The notes beneath the pieces were generated by a model that worked only from the letters and a program-made list of their open reading frames with translations, did not search any database and was not told the origin of the DNA. The position numbers and the translations under genes were made by a program. DNA of 64,000 nt from JAIRTY01 sp050257395. Lineage in GTDB: Bacteria > Actinomycetota > Actinomycetes > Streptosporangiales > Streptosporangiaceae. Positions 8,605 through 18,050 of this stretch are shown one piece after another (position 1 is the stretch's first letter; each line of letters begins with the position of its first letter). Location of the stretch: positions 1 to 64,000 of the forward strand of contig JBLMWU010000299.1 of NCBI GenBank assembly GCA_050257395.1, in the 5' to 3' direction.

Positions 8605-10244
8605 GGGTTCGTTCCCTTCACGCTGGACGCGCCGCTGCCCACGATCGCCGGGTGCGGTGGCGCCGGGTCCGTGGAATGCACCGTCACCAGGGTCCGATGC
8701 ACCGCGGGGTTGATGATGTTCAGGATCGGCTGCGGGTACACGCCGAGCGCGATGATCAGGGCGATCAGCGGCCCGACCGCCCACAGCTCGCGCGCCTTGA
8801 GGTCGGGGAAGTTCTCGGTCTCGGCGCGCACCGGGCCGGTCATGGTGCGCTGGTACATCCACAGGATGTAGATGGCCGCCAGGATGATCGCGATGGTCGC
8901 GGCCACCGCCGCGGCCTTGTACCTGGTGAACGTGCCGACCAGCACGAGGAACTCGCTCACGAACGTGTTCAGGCCGGGCAGCGACAGGCCCGCCAGGCCG
9001 GAGATCAGGAACGCCCCGGCGAGCAGCGGCGCGACCTTCTGCACGCCGCCGTAGTCGGCGATCAGGTGCGACCGCCGCCGGACGATCATGAAGCCGGCGA
9101 CCAGGAACAGGGCTCCGGTGGCGAAGCCGTGGTTGACCATGTAGAGGGTCGCGCCGGTCTGGCCCTGGCTGGTGAACACGAAGATGCCCAGCACGATCAG
9201 GCCGAAGTGGGACACCGACGTGTAGGCGATCAGCCGCTTGATGTCGGCCTGGCCGATCGCGACCACCGCCCCGTACAGGATCCCGATCACCGCCAGGGCG
9301 ATGATCACCGGGGTGAAGTAGTGCGCCGCGTTCGGGAACAGCTCCAGGCAGTACCGGATCATCCCGAACGTGCCGACCTTGTCCAGCACGCCGACCAGCA
9401 GCACGGCCGCGCCGGGCTGCGCGGAGGTGGCCGCGTCCGGCAGCCAGGTGTGGAACGGCCACAGCGGCGCCTTGATCGCGAACGCGATGAAGAAGCCGAG
9501 GAACAGCCACTTCTGCGCGTCCGGGCTCAGCACCACGTGGGTGAGCTGGCTGAACAGGAAGGTCCCGGGGTGCCCGGCCTGCGCGGAGTACACGTACAGG
9601 GCGATCACCGCGGCCAGCATGAGCAGCCCGCCCAGCAGGCTGTAGAGCAGGAACTTGACCGCCGCGTACTGCCGCTTGCCCACGCCGTAGCTCCCGATCA
9701 TGAAGTACATCGGGATGAGCATGGCCTCGAACAGCACGTAGAACAGGAACACGTCGGTGGCCGAGAACAGCAGCACCAGCATCGCCTCGAGCAGCAGCAT
9801 CCAGGCGAAGTAGGTCTTGACGCTGCGCTTGGGCGCCTGCACGGGGGTGGTGCCGCTGGCCTGCGGGGCGCCGTTGGCCGCGATGGCCGGGGCGGGGTCG
9901 GCGTCGTGCCAGGAGGCCAGCACCACCACCGGCATGAGGATGGCGGTCATCGCGATCAGCACCAGCCCGATGCCGTCCACCCCGACCGCGTAGTGGATCC
10001 CGAACTGCGGGATCCAGCTGTAGGTCTCGGTGAACTGGTAGGCGGGGCCGCCCGGGGTGAAGGCGATCAGCATGCCGGCCGTGGCCGCCAGCGCCGCCAC
10101 GGTGAACACCAGCGCGACGACCTTGACGAGCCGGTCGCGGGCCGCCTGCTCAGGCCCGGCGGACGCGCCGGGCAGGAACGCGACGAGGACGGCACCCACC
10201 AGCGGGATGGCGGCGGTGACGGTCAGCCAGGGAAACGTGCTCAT
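8601..10244 (-). CDS. nuoM: NADH-quinone oxidoreductase subunit M
   Basis: 547 aa antiporter-like membrane subunit. Family hallmarks: FEAMLIPMYFMIG with the essential membrane Glu, FHTWLPDAATSAQPGAA, and ADIKRLIAYTSVSHFG. One insertion rich in Ala/Pro (about residues 115-140) extends a loop between helices. The start ATG lies 15 bases after the nuoL stop and the stop overlaps nuoN by four bases. It pumps protons as part of the membrane arm. Confidence 0.96.
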   Translation of the reverse strand: MSTFPWLTVTAAIPLVGAVLVAFLPGASAGPEQAARDRLVKVVALVFTVAALAATAGMLIAFTPGGPAYQFTETYSWIPQFGIHYAVGVDGIGLVLIAMTAILMPVVVLASWHDADPAPAIAANGAPQASGTTPVQAPKRSVKTYFAWMLLLEAMLVLLFSATDVFLFYVLFEAMLIPMYFMIGSYGVGKRQYAAVKFLLYSLLGGLLMLAAVIALYVYSAQAGHPGTFLFSQLTHVVLSPDAQKWLFLGFFIAFAIKAPLWPFHTWLPDAATSAQPGAAVLLVGVLDKVGTFGMIRYCLELFPNAAHYFTPVIIALAVIGILYGAVVAIGQADIKRLIAYTSVSHFGLIVLGIFVFTSQGQTGATLYMVNHGFATGALFLVAGFMIVRRRSHLIADYGGVQKVAPLLAGAFLISGLAGLSLPGLNTFVSEFLVLVGTFTRYKAAAVAATIAIILAAIYILWMYQRTMTGPVRAETENFPDLKARELWAVGPLIALIIALGVYPQPILNIINPAVHRTLVTVHSTDPAPPHPAIVGSGASSVKGTNP

Positions 10245-10259
10245 GGGGTCTGCGGCCTC

Positions 10260-12197
10260 CTAGATCCGCACCAGGAGCAGCGCGCCGACCAGCAGCACGG
10301 CGCCCAGGAGCATCGACAGGGCATAGGAGCGGACGAAGCCGGTCTGCAGCCGCCGCATCCGGCCCGAGGTGCCGCCCACCCCGGCCGCCAGCGTGTTGAC
10401 CAGGCCGTCCACGCCCCGGTTGTCGAAGTACACCGACAGCCGGGTGAGCCACTGGCCCGGGCGCATCAGCACGGACTCGTTGAAGGCGTCGCCGTACAGG
10501 TCGCGGCGGGCGGCGGTGACCGGGAACCGGGCCTGCGGGGCGGTGACCGGCACCGGCCGGCGCCCGTACATCAGCCAGGCGATCACGATGCCCACGGCCA
10601 TCAGCCCGAGCGTCGCGCCGCTGACCCAGTTGATCAGGCCCTTGGCCGGCGGCGGGGTCCCGACCACCGGGGCCAGGAAGTCCTGCAGCCGGTTGTAGAG
10701 GATCAGGAACGCCCCGGCCCCGACCGAGCCGATGGCCAGCACCACCATGGGCGCCGTCATGATCGGCGGCGCCTCGTGCGGGTGGGCGTCCTCGGCCCAC
10801 CGGCGCTCGCCGGAGAAGGTCATGAACATGACCCGGGTCATGTAGAACGCGGTGATCCCGGCGCCGATCAGGGCAGCGGTGCCGAGGATCGCCCCGGAGG
10901 TGCCGCCCTTGTCGAACGCCGCCTGGATGATCGGGTCCTTGGTGAAGTAGCCGGAGAACGGCGGGAACCCGATGATCGCGAGATAGCCGAGGCCGAAGGT
11001 CACGAACGTGATCGGCATGGCCCGGCGCAGCCCGCCGAACACCCGCATGTCGACCTCGTCGTTCATCTCGTGCTTGACCGCGCCGGCGCCGAGGAACAGG
11101 CCCGCCTTGAAGAAGCCGTGCGCCAGCAGGTGCGCGATCGCGAACACGTAGCCCGCCGGGCCGAGGCCCGCGGCCAGCGTCATGTAGCCGATCTGGCTCA
11201 TGGTCGACCCGGCCAGGGCCTTCTTGATGTCGTCCTTGGCGCACCCGATGATCGCCCCGAACAGCAGGGTGACCGCGCCGACCACGGTGACGGCCAGCCG
11301 CGCGGTCAAGCTCAGGTTGAAGATGGGCGCGGACCGGACGATCAGGTACACCCCGGCGGTCACCATGGTGGCCGCGTGGATCAGCGCCGACACCGGGGTC
11401 GGGCCCTCCATCGCGTCCAGCAGCCAGGACTGCAGCGGTACCTGGGCGGACTTGCCGCACGCGCCGAGCAGGAGCAGCAGGCCCAGCGCGGTCAGCACGC
11501 CGGAGCCGCCCGCGCCCGGGTGGCTGAACACGCCGGTGAAGCTGACCGTGCCGAAGACGGCGAACATCAGCATGATCGCCAGGGACAGGCCGACGTCGCC
11601 GACCCGGTTGGCGACGAACGCCTTCTTGGCCGCCACCGCCGCCGTGTCCTTGAACTGCCAGAACCCGATCAGCAGGTAGGAGGCCAGGCCCACGCCCTCC
11701 CAGCCGGCGTACAGGGCCAGGTAGTTGTCGCCGATGACCAGCAGCAGCATGGCGGCGACGAACAGGTTCATGTAGCCGAAGAAGCGGCGGCGCTCGGGGT
11801 CGTTCGCCATGTAGCCGACCGCGAACAGGTGGATCAGCGAGCCGACGCCGGTGATCAGCAGGACGAAGCAGATGGAGAGCTGGTCCAGCAGCAGGCCCGC
11901 GGTCACGTGGAAGCGGCCCACCGCGATCCAGGTGAACATGGTGAGGTCCCGGGCCCGCCCCGACGCCGGGTAGCCGAGCATGGTGAAGAACGCGATCACC
12001 CCGTAGACGAACGAGGCGACCGGCATGGCCACGCCCAGGACGTGGCCCCACCGGTTGGTGCGCTTGCCGCCCAGCAGCAGCACGGCGGCCCCGATCACCG
12101 GGAACAGCAGCAGCAGCCACGCCGCCCTCAGCACGCCGGTCGCGGCCAGCGGCGCTGAGGCCAGCTGCGACGAGGCAGCCGTCAATGAGCCTGTCAC
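10260..12197 (-). CDS. nuoL: NADH-quinone oxidoreductase subunit L
   Basis: 645 aa, the most distal antiporter-like subunit. The motifs WEGVGLASYLLIGFW, ALIHAATMVTAGVYLIVR and DDIKKALAGSTMSQIG mark the proton-translocating half channels. The C-terminus ends in a hydrophobic helix (YALSMLLGAVLLVGALLLV) after the amphipathic lateral region. Start ATG 12197 is 12 bases downstream of the nuoK stop. Confidence 0.96.
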   Translation of the reverse strand: MTGSLTAASSQLASAPLAATGVLRAAWLLLLFPVIGAAVLLLGGKRTNRWGHVLGVAMPVASFVYGVIAFFTMLGYPASGRARDLTMFTWIAVGRFHVTAGLLLDQLSICFVLLITGVGSLIHLFAVGYMANDPERRRFFGYMNLFVAAMLLLVIGDNYLALYAGWEGVGLASYLLIGFWQFKDTAAVAAKKAFVANRVGDVGLSLAIMLMFAVFGTVSFTGVFSHPGAGGSGVLTALGLLLLLGACGKSAQVPLQSWLLDAMEGPTPVSALIHAATMVTAGVYLIVRSAPIFNLSLTARLAVTVVGAVTLLFGAIIGCAKDDIKKALAGSTMSQIGYMTLAAGLGPAGYVFAIAHLLAHGFFKAGLFLGAGAVKHEMNDEVDMRVFGGLRRAMPITFVTFGLGYLAIIGFPPFSGYFTKDPIIQAAFDKGGTSGAILGTAALIGAGITAFYMTRVMFMTFSGERRWAEDAHPHEAPPIMTAPMVVLAIGSVGAGAFLILYNRLQDFLAPVVGTPPPAKGLINWVSGATLGLMAVGIVIAWLMYGRRPVPVTAPQARFPVTAARRDLYGDAFNESVLMRPGQWLTRLSVYFDNRGVDGLVNTLAAGVGGTSGRMRRLQTGFVRSYALSMLLGAVLLVGALLLVRI

Positions 12198-12209
12198 AGC
12201 TCTGTCTCC

Positions 12210-12509
12210 TTAGTACTTCAGCAGGCTGGCGTCATCGACCGACGCGGACCTGCGGGTACGGAAGATCGCCATCAGGATCGCGAGCCCCACCACGACCTCG
12301 GCGGCGGCCACCACCATCACGAAGAACGCGATGACCTGGCCGTCCAGGTTGCCGTGCATCCGCGCGAACGCGACGAACGCCAGGTTGACCGCGTTGAGCA
12401 TCAGCTCGATGCTCATGAAGATCACCATCGCGTTGCGCCGGACCAGCACGCCGGCCACGCCGATGCTGAACAGGATCACGGCCAGTGTCACGAAGTGTGC
12501 CGGGCTCAT
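12210..12509 (-). CDS. nuoK: NADH-quinone oxidoreductase subunit K
   Basis: 99 aa, three transmembrane helices. The membrane-embedded glutamate is in MSIELMLNAVNLAF (about residue 36) and a second acidic residue is in AAEVVVGLAILMAIF. These residues form part of the proton path (E-channel). The start overlaps the nuoJ stop by four bases. Length is exactly that of the family. Confidence 0.96.
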   Translation of the reverse strand: MSPAHFVTLAVILFSIGVAGVLVRRNAMVIFMSIELMLNAVNLAFVAFARMHGNLDGQVIAFFVMVVAAAEVVVGLAILMAIFRTRRSASVDDASLLKY

Positions 12510-13327
12510 GAGCGGGCGTCCTCCTGCTCTGTCTCAGCGGGTGCCGCGCCGCCCGCGGGCAGTCCCGGCTGCACCTCCGGCGGCGTCTCCCCCGGACCGC
12601 GCAGCGCGGTCCGGCCGGCGATCGCCGCGCTGACCGAGCCCGGGGCGGGCGTGCCGTCGGGCAGCAGCGCGGGCAGGTCGGCCGCGTCGTGCCGGGCGAA
12701 GACGCCCGGGCCGGGCAGCGGCGCGGGCTGGCCGCCGGCGACCCGCTGCCGGGCCAGCTCCCGCTGGGTGGGCTTGGGGCTGGTCCGCTCGCGGTGCGCG
12801 AGCACCATCGCGCCGAGCGCCGCGGTGATCAGCAGGGCGCTGGTGACTTCAAAGGCGTACACGTACCGGTTGAAGATCAGCCGGGCGAGGCCCTGGATGT
12901 TCAGGGGGCCGTAGCCGGAGCTGGCCGGCGCGGCGGGGCCGATCGCGGCGTGCCCGATCATGACGGCCAGCAGCACGAACAGCGCGACCACCAGCACCGC
13001 GGCGGCCAGCCGCTGCCCGCGGATGGTCTCCTTCATGGAGTCCAGCGAGCTGACGCCGACCAGCATCAGCACGAACAGGAACAGCATCAGCACGGCGCCG
13101 GTGTAGACGATGATCTGCGTGAACGCCAGGAACGGCGCGCCCTGCATGGCGTAGAAGACCGCCAGGATCAGCATCACCACCGCCAGCAGGATGGCGCTGT
13201 GGACCGCCTTGCGGGCCAGGATCATGCCGAACGCGGCGAGCCCCGCCACCGGCGCGAGGATCCAGAAGAACACCGCCTGGGTGTTGGCGGCGACGTTGCT
13301 GGCCGCCAGGATGCCGTCGACTCTCAC
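12506..13327 (-). CDS. nuoJ: NADH-quinone oxidoreductase subunit J
   Basis: 273 aa: five transmembrane helices in the first 175 residues (QIIVYTGAVLMLFLFVLML is the conserved third helix region) followed by a Pro/Ala-rich cytoplasmic tail of about 95 residues, as in other actinobacterial NuoJ. It overlaps nuoI and nuoK by four bases at each end. Confidence 0.95.
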   Translation of the reverse strand: MRVDGILAASNVAANTQAVFFWILAPVAGLAAFGMILARKAVHSAILLAVVMLILAVFYAMQGAPFLAFTQIIVYTGAVLMLFLFVLMLVGVSSLDSMKETIRGQRLAAAVLVVALFVLLAVMIGHAAIGPAAPASSGYGPLNIQGLARLIFNRYVYAFEVTSALLITAALGAMVLAHRERTSPKPTQRELARQRVAGGQPAPLPGPGVFARHDAADLPALLPDGTPAPGSVSAAIAGRTALRGPGETPPEVQPGLPAGGAAPAETEQEDARS

Positions 13328-13968
13328 TGCCGCTCCCCTGACTCGCCGCCGGCTTCGCCGTCGCGGGCGGCCGCGCCGGGCACCCAGCTGGCCGCGGGTG
13401 CCTCGCCCGGCTCCCCGGTGTCCGGCTCCTCGCCCTGGCCGGCGGCCGGGGCCTGGCCGGGCCGGCCGGCCGCGCCGCGCAGGTAGTAGTCCCGCTCGGT
13501 GCTGCCGAGCCGCATCGGGTGCGGGGGCTGCTCCATGCTGGGCTCCAGCGGGGCGAGCAGCTGCTCCTTGGTCCAGATCAGGCTCTCACGGCTGTCGTCG
13601 GCCAGCTCATACTCGTTGGTCATGGTCAGCGCCCGCGTCGGGCAGGCCTCCACGCACAGCCCGCACAGGATGCAGCGCAGGTAGTTGATCTGGTAGACCG
13701 CGCCGTACCGCTCACCGGGGGAGAACCGCTCGTCCTCGGTGTTGTCCGCGCCCTCCACGTAGATGGCATCGGCCGGGCACGCCCACGCGCACAGCTCGCA
13801 GCCGATGCACTTCTCCAGCCCGTCCGGCCAGCGGTTGAGCTGGTGGCGGCCGTGGAAGCGCGGGGCGGTGGGCTTCTTCTCCTCCGGGTACTGGACGGTG
13901 TCGACCTTCTTGAACATGGTCTTGAAGGTGACGCCGAACCCTTTCACAGGGCCGAGAAACTCAGGCAC
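13324..13968 (-). CDS. nuoI: NADH-quinone oxidoreductase subunit I (two 4Fe-4S clusters)
   Basis: 214 aa peripheral-arm ferredoxin-like subunit that passes electrons to the NuoB cluster. Both 4Fe-4S motifs are intact: CIGCELCAWACP (about residue 54) and CILCGLCVEACP (about residue 100). A Gly/Ala/Glu-rich C-terminal tail of about 50 residues is added. The start overlaps the nuoH stop by eight bases and the stop overlaps nuoJ by four. Confidence 0.96.
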   Translation of the reverse strand: MPEFLGPVKGFGVTFKTMFKKVDTVQYPEEKKPTAPRFHGRHQLNRWPDGLEKCIGCELCAWACPADAIYVEGADNTEDERFSPGERYGAVYQINYLRCILCGLCVEACPTRALTMTNEYELADDSRESLIWTKEQLLAPLEPSMEQPPHPMRLGSTERDYYLRGAAGRPGQAPAAGQGEEPDTGEPGEAPAASWVPGAAARDGEAGGESGERQ

Positions 13969-15358
13969 CGGTGACCTCCTTGGGGCCGTCAGGGCTGCCC
14001 GGCAGGCTGCCGCCGTCCCCGCCCCGGGCGGCGCCCGCCGGGACGACGACGCCGACGCCGTGGTAGTGCGGCAGGTCCAGCGGTGGCACCGGGAAGGCGG
14101 CTCCTTCGCCGGGCGCGCCGCCGTCGGGCGGCGGGGCGGTGGCCTCCTCCCGCCGTGCCCGGCGTTTCTCCGCGGCCGCGTCGGCCATCCAGGCCAGGCC
14201 CATCAGGGCGGCCACGATGCACCCGGCCACGATGTAGACCGGGGTGCTGCCGCCGTGGGTCCGCCAGACCCGGATGGTGGCGATCATGAGGATCCACGCG
14301 AGCGAGGTGGGGATAAGGATCTTCCAGCCGAGCGCCATCAGCTGGTCGTAGCGGATCCGCGGCAGCGCGGCCCGCAGCCAGATGAAGCAGAACAGCAGGA
14401 TGCCGATCTTGATGATGAACCACAGCACCGGCCACCAGCCGCTGTTGGCGCCGGCCCAGACCGAGACCGGCCACGGTGCCCGCCAGCCGCCCAGGAACAG
14501 GGTGGTGGCCAGGGCCGCGACGGTGGTCATGTTGCAGTACTCGGCGAGCTGGCCGAGCGCGAACTTCAGCGACGAGTACTCGGTGTGGTACCCGCCGACG
14601 ATCTCGCCCTCGCCCTCGGGCAGGTCGAACGGCAGCCGGTTGACCTCACCGACCATGGTGATCAGGTAGATGAGGAACGAGGGCAGCAGCAGCACCGCGT
14701 ACCAGGACGGGTAGTGCAGGATCACGCCGCCGATCGTGAAGGTGCCGCCGTGCGCCTGGGCGTTGACGATCTGGGTGGTGGACAGCGAGCCGGCGTACAG
14801 GAACACCGCCACGAAGGACAGGCCCATCGCGATCTCGTAGCTGACCACCTGGGCCGATGACCGCAGGCCGCCGAGCAGCGCGTACGGCGACTGCCCGGAC
14901 CAGCCGGCCAGCACGATCCCGTACACGCCCATCGAGCTCATGGCGAGCACCAGCAGCACCGCCACCGGCAGGTCCGCCAGCTGCAGCGGGGTCCGCACCC
15001 CGAAGATCGAGACCTCGGGGCCGACCGGGATGATCGCGAAGCTGACGAACGCCGGGATGGTGGACAGCGCGGGCGCCAGCCAGAACAGCAGCTTGTCCAC
15101 TTTCCGCGGGACGATGTCTTCCTTGAGGGCGAGCTTGATCCCGTCCATCAGGGACTGCAGCAGCCCGTAGGGCCCGGCCCGGTTCGGGCCCGGCCGGTTC
15201 TGCATCCGCCCGATGACCCGCCGTTCCGCCCAGATCATGAACAGGGTGGTCAGCAGCAGGAAGACGAAGATCACCACAGCCTTGAGGGTGATCATCCACC
15301 ACGGCTGGTTGTAGAAGCTGGCCAGCGTGGGGTCCGCGGCGGCAAGGGGTGCCATCAT
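13961..15358 (-). CDS. nuoH: NADH-quinone oxidoreductase subunit H
   Basis: 465 aa membrane subunit that forms the quinone chamber with NuoB and NuoD. Conserved stretches: ERRVIGRMQNRPGPNRAGP, LQSLMDGIKLALKEDI, and the acidic loop PEGEGEIVGGYHTEYS. The family usually ends near residue 400; here a hydrophilic tail rich in Gly/Ala/Pro follows. Start is ATG 15358 or 15355 (MMAPL); no strong ribosome site lies close upstream, unlike the other nuo genes, because the 259-base nuoG-nuoH spacer contains foreign-looking DNA. Confidence 0.94.
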   Translation of the reverse strand: MMAPLAAADPTLASFYNQPWWMITLKAVVIFVFLLLTTLFMIWAERRVIGRMQNRPGPNRAGPYGLLQSLMDGIKLALKEDIVPRKVDKLLFWLAPALSTIPAFVSFAIIPVGPEVSIFGVRTPLQLADLPVAVLLVLAMSSMGVYGIVLAGWSGQSPYALLGGLRSSAQVVSYEIAMGLSFVAVFLYAGSLSTTQIVNAQAHGGTFTIGGVILHYPSWYAVLLLPSFLIYLITMVGEVNRLPFDLPEGEGEIVGGYHTEYSSLKFALGQLAEYCNMTTVAALATTLFLGGWRAPWPVSVWAGANSGWWPVLWFIIKIGILLFCFIWLRAALPRIRYDQLMALGWKILIPTSLAWILMIATIRVWRTHGGSTPVYIVAGCIVAALMGLAWMADAAAEKRRARREEATAPPPDGGAPGEGAAFPVPPLDLPHYHGVGVVVPAGAARGGDGGSLPGSPDGPKEVTGA

Positions 15359-15621
15359 GACCGCGGCGCGAGAATCCCTGCCGGGCGGCAGGGGAAGGAG
15401 CGCCGCTTCACCTCCTCCAGATTGTCAGTGGGCCGCGATACCGTCGGGATGCCTGCGATAGCCAAGCGGGCACCAAAGTTGGCTAGTTCCACACCGCGGC
15501 AGGGCATGCCGTGGCTGCGCGGGGAGGCTTCCGGGCTGCCGGGCCGATGAACCGCGAACCGACAGCGCGACCCCAGGTCGCGGCTGGAATCCCCCGCCTT
15601 CGGGCGGGTGGAGGATGTCAA
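15359..15621 (+). mobile_element. Candidate IS200/IS605-type remnant (tnpB tail plus right-end hairpin) between nuoG and nuoH
   Basis: The 259-base nuoG-nuoH spacer is the longest in an operon whose other junctions are mostly overlaps. On the plus strand (opposite to nuo) it ends at 15587-15621 with GAAT, a hairpin CCCGCC-TTCG-GGCGGG, then GTGGAGGATGTCAA. That layout is what I know from the right end and omega-RNA 3' end of IS605-family tnpB elements. Just upstream, a short frame from 15487 to about 15585 reads HTAAGHAVAARGG...NREP, resembling the usual TnpB C-terminal tail. A second hairpin of the same orientation is at 15372-15394. No transposase gene remains. The exact left end is not identified. 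Confidence 0.5.
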
Positions 15622-18050
15622 TCCGCGCTCCTCAGTGTCACCAGCGTTCCGTGTCCGGCTGCGAGATCCCGGCGGATCTCGCAGCCGGAGGAATGTGTAG
15701 GCAGCCACACAACCCGGTCGGGCATGGGCTGGGTGCGCACGGGGACGGTGATCTCGCCCCGGGCGGTGGACACAGTGACCTTACCGCCGTCGGCGGTGCC
15801 GGCCTCGGCCGCGGTCGCCGGGGACATCCGGGCCGCGGTCTCCCGCGCCGTCCCGGCCAGGAACGGCTCGCCGTCCTGCATCCGCCCGGTGTCCAGCAGC
15901 TGGTGCCAGGTGGCAAGCACCGCCTGCCCCGGCCCGGGCTCGGGGGCCAGCGCCTGGGCGGCGGTGGGCCCGGCCGGGGCCGCGCCCTTCCAGCTGCCGA
16001 GGGCGGCCAGCTCACGGCGGGCGGCCTCGGCGTCCGGCAGGCCGAGGTGCACGTCCATCTCGTCGGCGATCCGGCCGAGCACCAGCAGGTCCGGCTCGAT
16101 GCCGGGCACGTCCAGCACCCGGCCGAAGGCCCCGCCGCGGCCCTCCCAGTTCACGAACGTGCCGGCCTTCTCGGCCACCGCCGCGACCGGCAGCACCACG
16201 TCGGCCCGGTCGGTGATCTCGCCGGCCCGCAGCTCCAGGCTGACGATGAACGGGGTCTGCTCCAGCGCGTCCAGCGCGGCGGCCGGGTCGGGCAGGTCGC
16301 CCGGGTCCACGCCGGCGATGACCAGCGCGTCCAGGTCCCCGGCGGCTGCGGCCGCGAGGATCTGGCCGGTGTCACGGCCGGGCGCGTCCGGCAGCGAGGC
16401 CACGCCCCAGACCCGGGCCACCTCGCCGCGGGCGGCCGGGTCGGCCGCCGGGCGGCCCACCGGGAGCAGGCCGGGCAGCGCGCCGGCCTCGACCCCGCCG
16501 CGCTCGCCCGCGCGGCGCGGCACCCAGGCCAGCCTGGCGCCGGTCGCGTCGGCCAGCACGGCCGCGGCCGACAGCGCGCCGGGCACTTCCGCCAGCCGCT
16601 CGCCCACCAGGATGATCGCGCCGTCGGCGGCCAGCGCCTTCGCGGCCGCGGCGGCTTCGGCGTCCAGCCCGGTGCCGGCGGCCAGCCGGGTCAGCACGCC
16701 CGCCTCGCCGCCGGGCGGCGTGGGCAGCAGCACCCCGCCCAGCCGGGGCAGGCCCCGGCCCGGCAGCGCCGCCGCCGAGTACACCTTGAGCGTGCCGCCC
16801 CGCGCGGCCTTGCGCAGCCGCAGGAACACGATGGGCGACTCGTCCTCGGGGTCGAAGCCCGCCAGCAGCACGGCCGGGGCCCGTTCCAGGTCGGCGTAGC
16901 TGACCTCGATGCCGTGCCCGGCGACCCGGGCGGCCAGGAAGGCGGCCTCCTCGGCCGAGTGCGGCCGGGCCCGCAGGTCGATGTCGTTGGTGCCGAGCGC
17001 GATCCGGGCGAACTTGGCGTAGGCGTAGGAGTCCTCGAGGGTGAGCCGGCCGCCGGTGAGCACGCCGGCCCGGCCGCGGGCGGCGGCCAGGCCCGCCGCG
17101 GCGGCGGCGATCGCCTCCGGCCAGGACGCCGGGGCCAGCACCCCGTCCTCACCGCGGACCAGCGGGGCGACCAGCCGGTCGGGCTGGCGGGCGTAGGTGA
17201 AGGCCCAGCGGCCCTTGTCGCAGTTCCACTCCTCGTTGACCTGCGGGTCGTCCCCGGCCAGCCGGCGGGTGATGGCGCCGCGCCGGTGGTCGGCGCGCAG
17301 CCGGCACCCGGACGCGCAGTGCTCGCACACGGTGGGGTCCGACACCAGGTCGAACGGGCGGGCCCGGAACCGGTAGGCGGAGCCGGTGAGCGCGCCCACC
17401 GGGCAGATCTGCACCGTGTTGCCGGAGAAGTAGGAGTTGAACGGCTTGCCTTCGGCGGTGCCGATGTACTGGGCGGGGCCCCGCTCGGTGAACTCGATGA
17501 ACGCGTCCCCCGCGATCTGCTCGGAGAACCGGGTGCAGCGGGTGCAGGAGATGCACCGCTCCCGGTCGAGCAGGATGCCGCTGGAGATCGGCACCGGCTT
17601 GGCGAAGTGCCGCTTCTCCTCGATGAAGCGGGTCTCGCCCTGGCCGTTGGACATGGCCTGGTTCTGCAGCGGGCACTCGCCGCCCTTGTCGCACATGGGG
17701 CAGTCGAGCGGGTGGTTGATGAGCAGGAACTCCATGGTCCCGCGCTGCGTCTTCTCGGCCACCGGCGAGGTCAGCTGGGTGTGCACCACCATGCCCTCGG
17801 TGCAGGTGGTGGTGCACGACGCCAGCGGCTTGCGCTGGCCTTCCACCTCGACCAGGCACTGCCGGCAGGCGCCGACCGGGTCCAGCAGCGGGTGGTCGCA
17901 GAACCGGGGGATCTGGATGCCGAGCAGCTCGGCGGCCCGGATCACCAGGGTCCCCTTGGGCACCACGATCTCGTAGCCGTCGATGGTGACGGTCACGCCG
18001 TCGGCCGGGACGGCTACTTCTCCGGCGGGGGGTGTCGCCTGGACAGTCAC
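15618..18050 (-). CDS. nuoG: NADH-quinone oxidoreductase subunit G
   Basis: 810 aa iron-sulfur subunit of the NADH module. N-terminal 2Fe-2S motif CDHPLLDPVGACRQCLVE, then CTTTC, the His-Cys cluster region CPMCDKGGECPLQNQ, the 4Fe-4S ferredoxin motif CISCTRCTRF, and a molybdopterin-oxidoreductase-like domain (CEHCASGCRLRAD, EEWNCDKGRWAF) that no longer holds a cofactor. The start overlaps the nuoF stop by four bases. Its stop TGA (15618-15620) lies inside the IS605-like right-end sequence. Confidence 0.95.
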   Translation of the reverse strand: MTVQATPPAGEVAVPADGVTVTIDGYEIVVPKGTLVIRAAELLGIQIPRFCDHPLLDPVGACRQCLVEVEGQRKPLASCTTTCTEGMVVHTQLTSPVAEKTQRGTMEFLLINHPLDCPMCDKGGECPLQNQAMSNGQGETRFIEEKRHFAKPVPISSGILLDRERCISCTRCTRFSEQIAGDAFIEFTERGPAQYIGTAEGKPFNSYFSGNTVQICPVGALTGSAYRFRARPFDLVSDPTVCEHCASGCRLRADHRRGAITRRLAGDDPQVNEEWNCDKGRWAFTYARQPDRLVAPLVRGEDGVLAPASWPEAIAAAAAGLAAARGRAGVLTGGRLTLEDSYAYAKFARIALGTNDIDLRARPHSAEEAAFLAARVAGHGIEVSYADLERAPAVLLAGFDPEDESPIVFLRLRKAARGGTLKVYSAAALPGRGLPRLGGVLLPTPPGGEAGVLTRLAAGTGLDAEAAAAAKALAADGAIILVGERLAEVPGALSAAAVLADATGARLAWVPRRAGERGGVEAGALPGLLPVGRPAADPAARGEVARVWGVASLPDAPGRDTGQILAAAAAGDLDALVIAGVDPGDLPDPAAALDALEQTPFIVSLELRAGEITDRADVVLPVAAVAEKAGTFVNWEGRGGAFGRVLDVPGIEPDLLVLGRIADEMDVHLGLPDAEAARRELAALGSWKGAAPAGPTAAQALAPEPGPGQAVLATWHQLLDTGRMQDGEPFLAGTARETAARMSPATAAEAGTADGGKVTVSTARGEITVPVRTQPMPDRVVWLPTHSSGCEIRRDLAAGHGTLVTLRSAD

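Noticed and set aside
8652..12158. Very long plus-strand open frame (over 1,100 codons) antisense to nuoM and nuoL
   Set aside because: The translation is an Arg/Gly/His/Gln-rich shadow caused by third-position GC bias; nuoL and nuoM on the other strand are certain, and the frame has no domain or ribosome site.
15355..15708. Minus-strand 117-codon frame between nuoG and nuoH
   Set aside because: It runs through the IS605-like hairpins and the 3' end of nuoG in a wrong frame and resembles no family.
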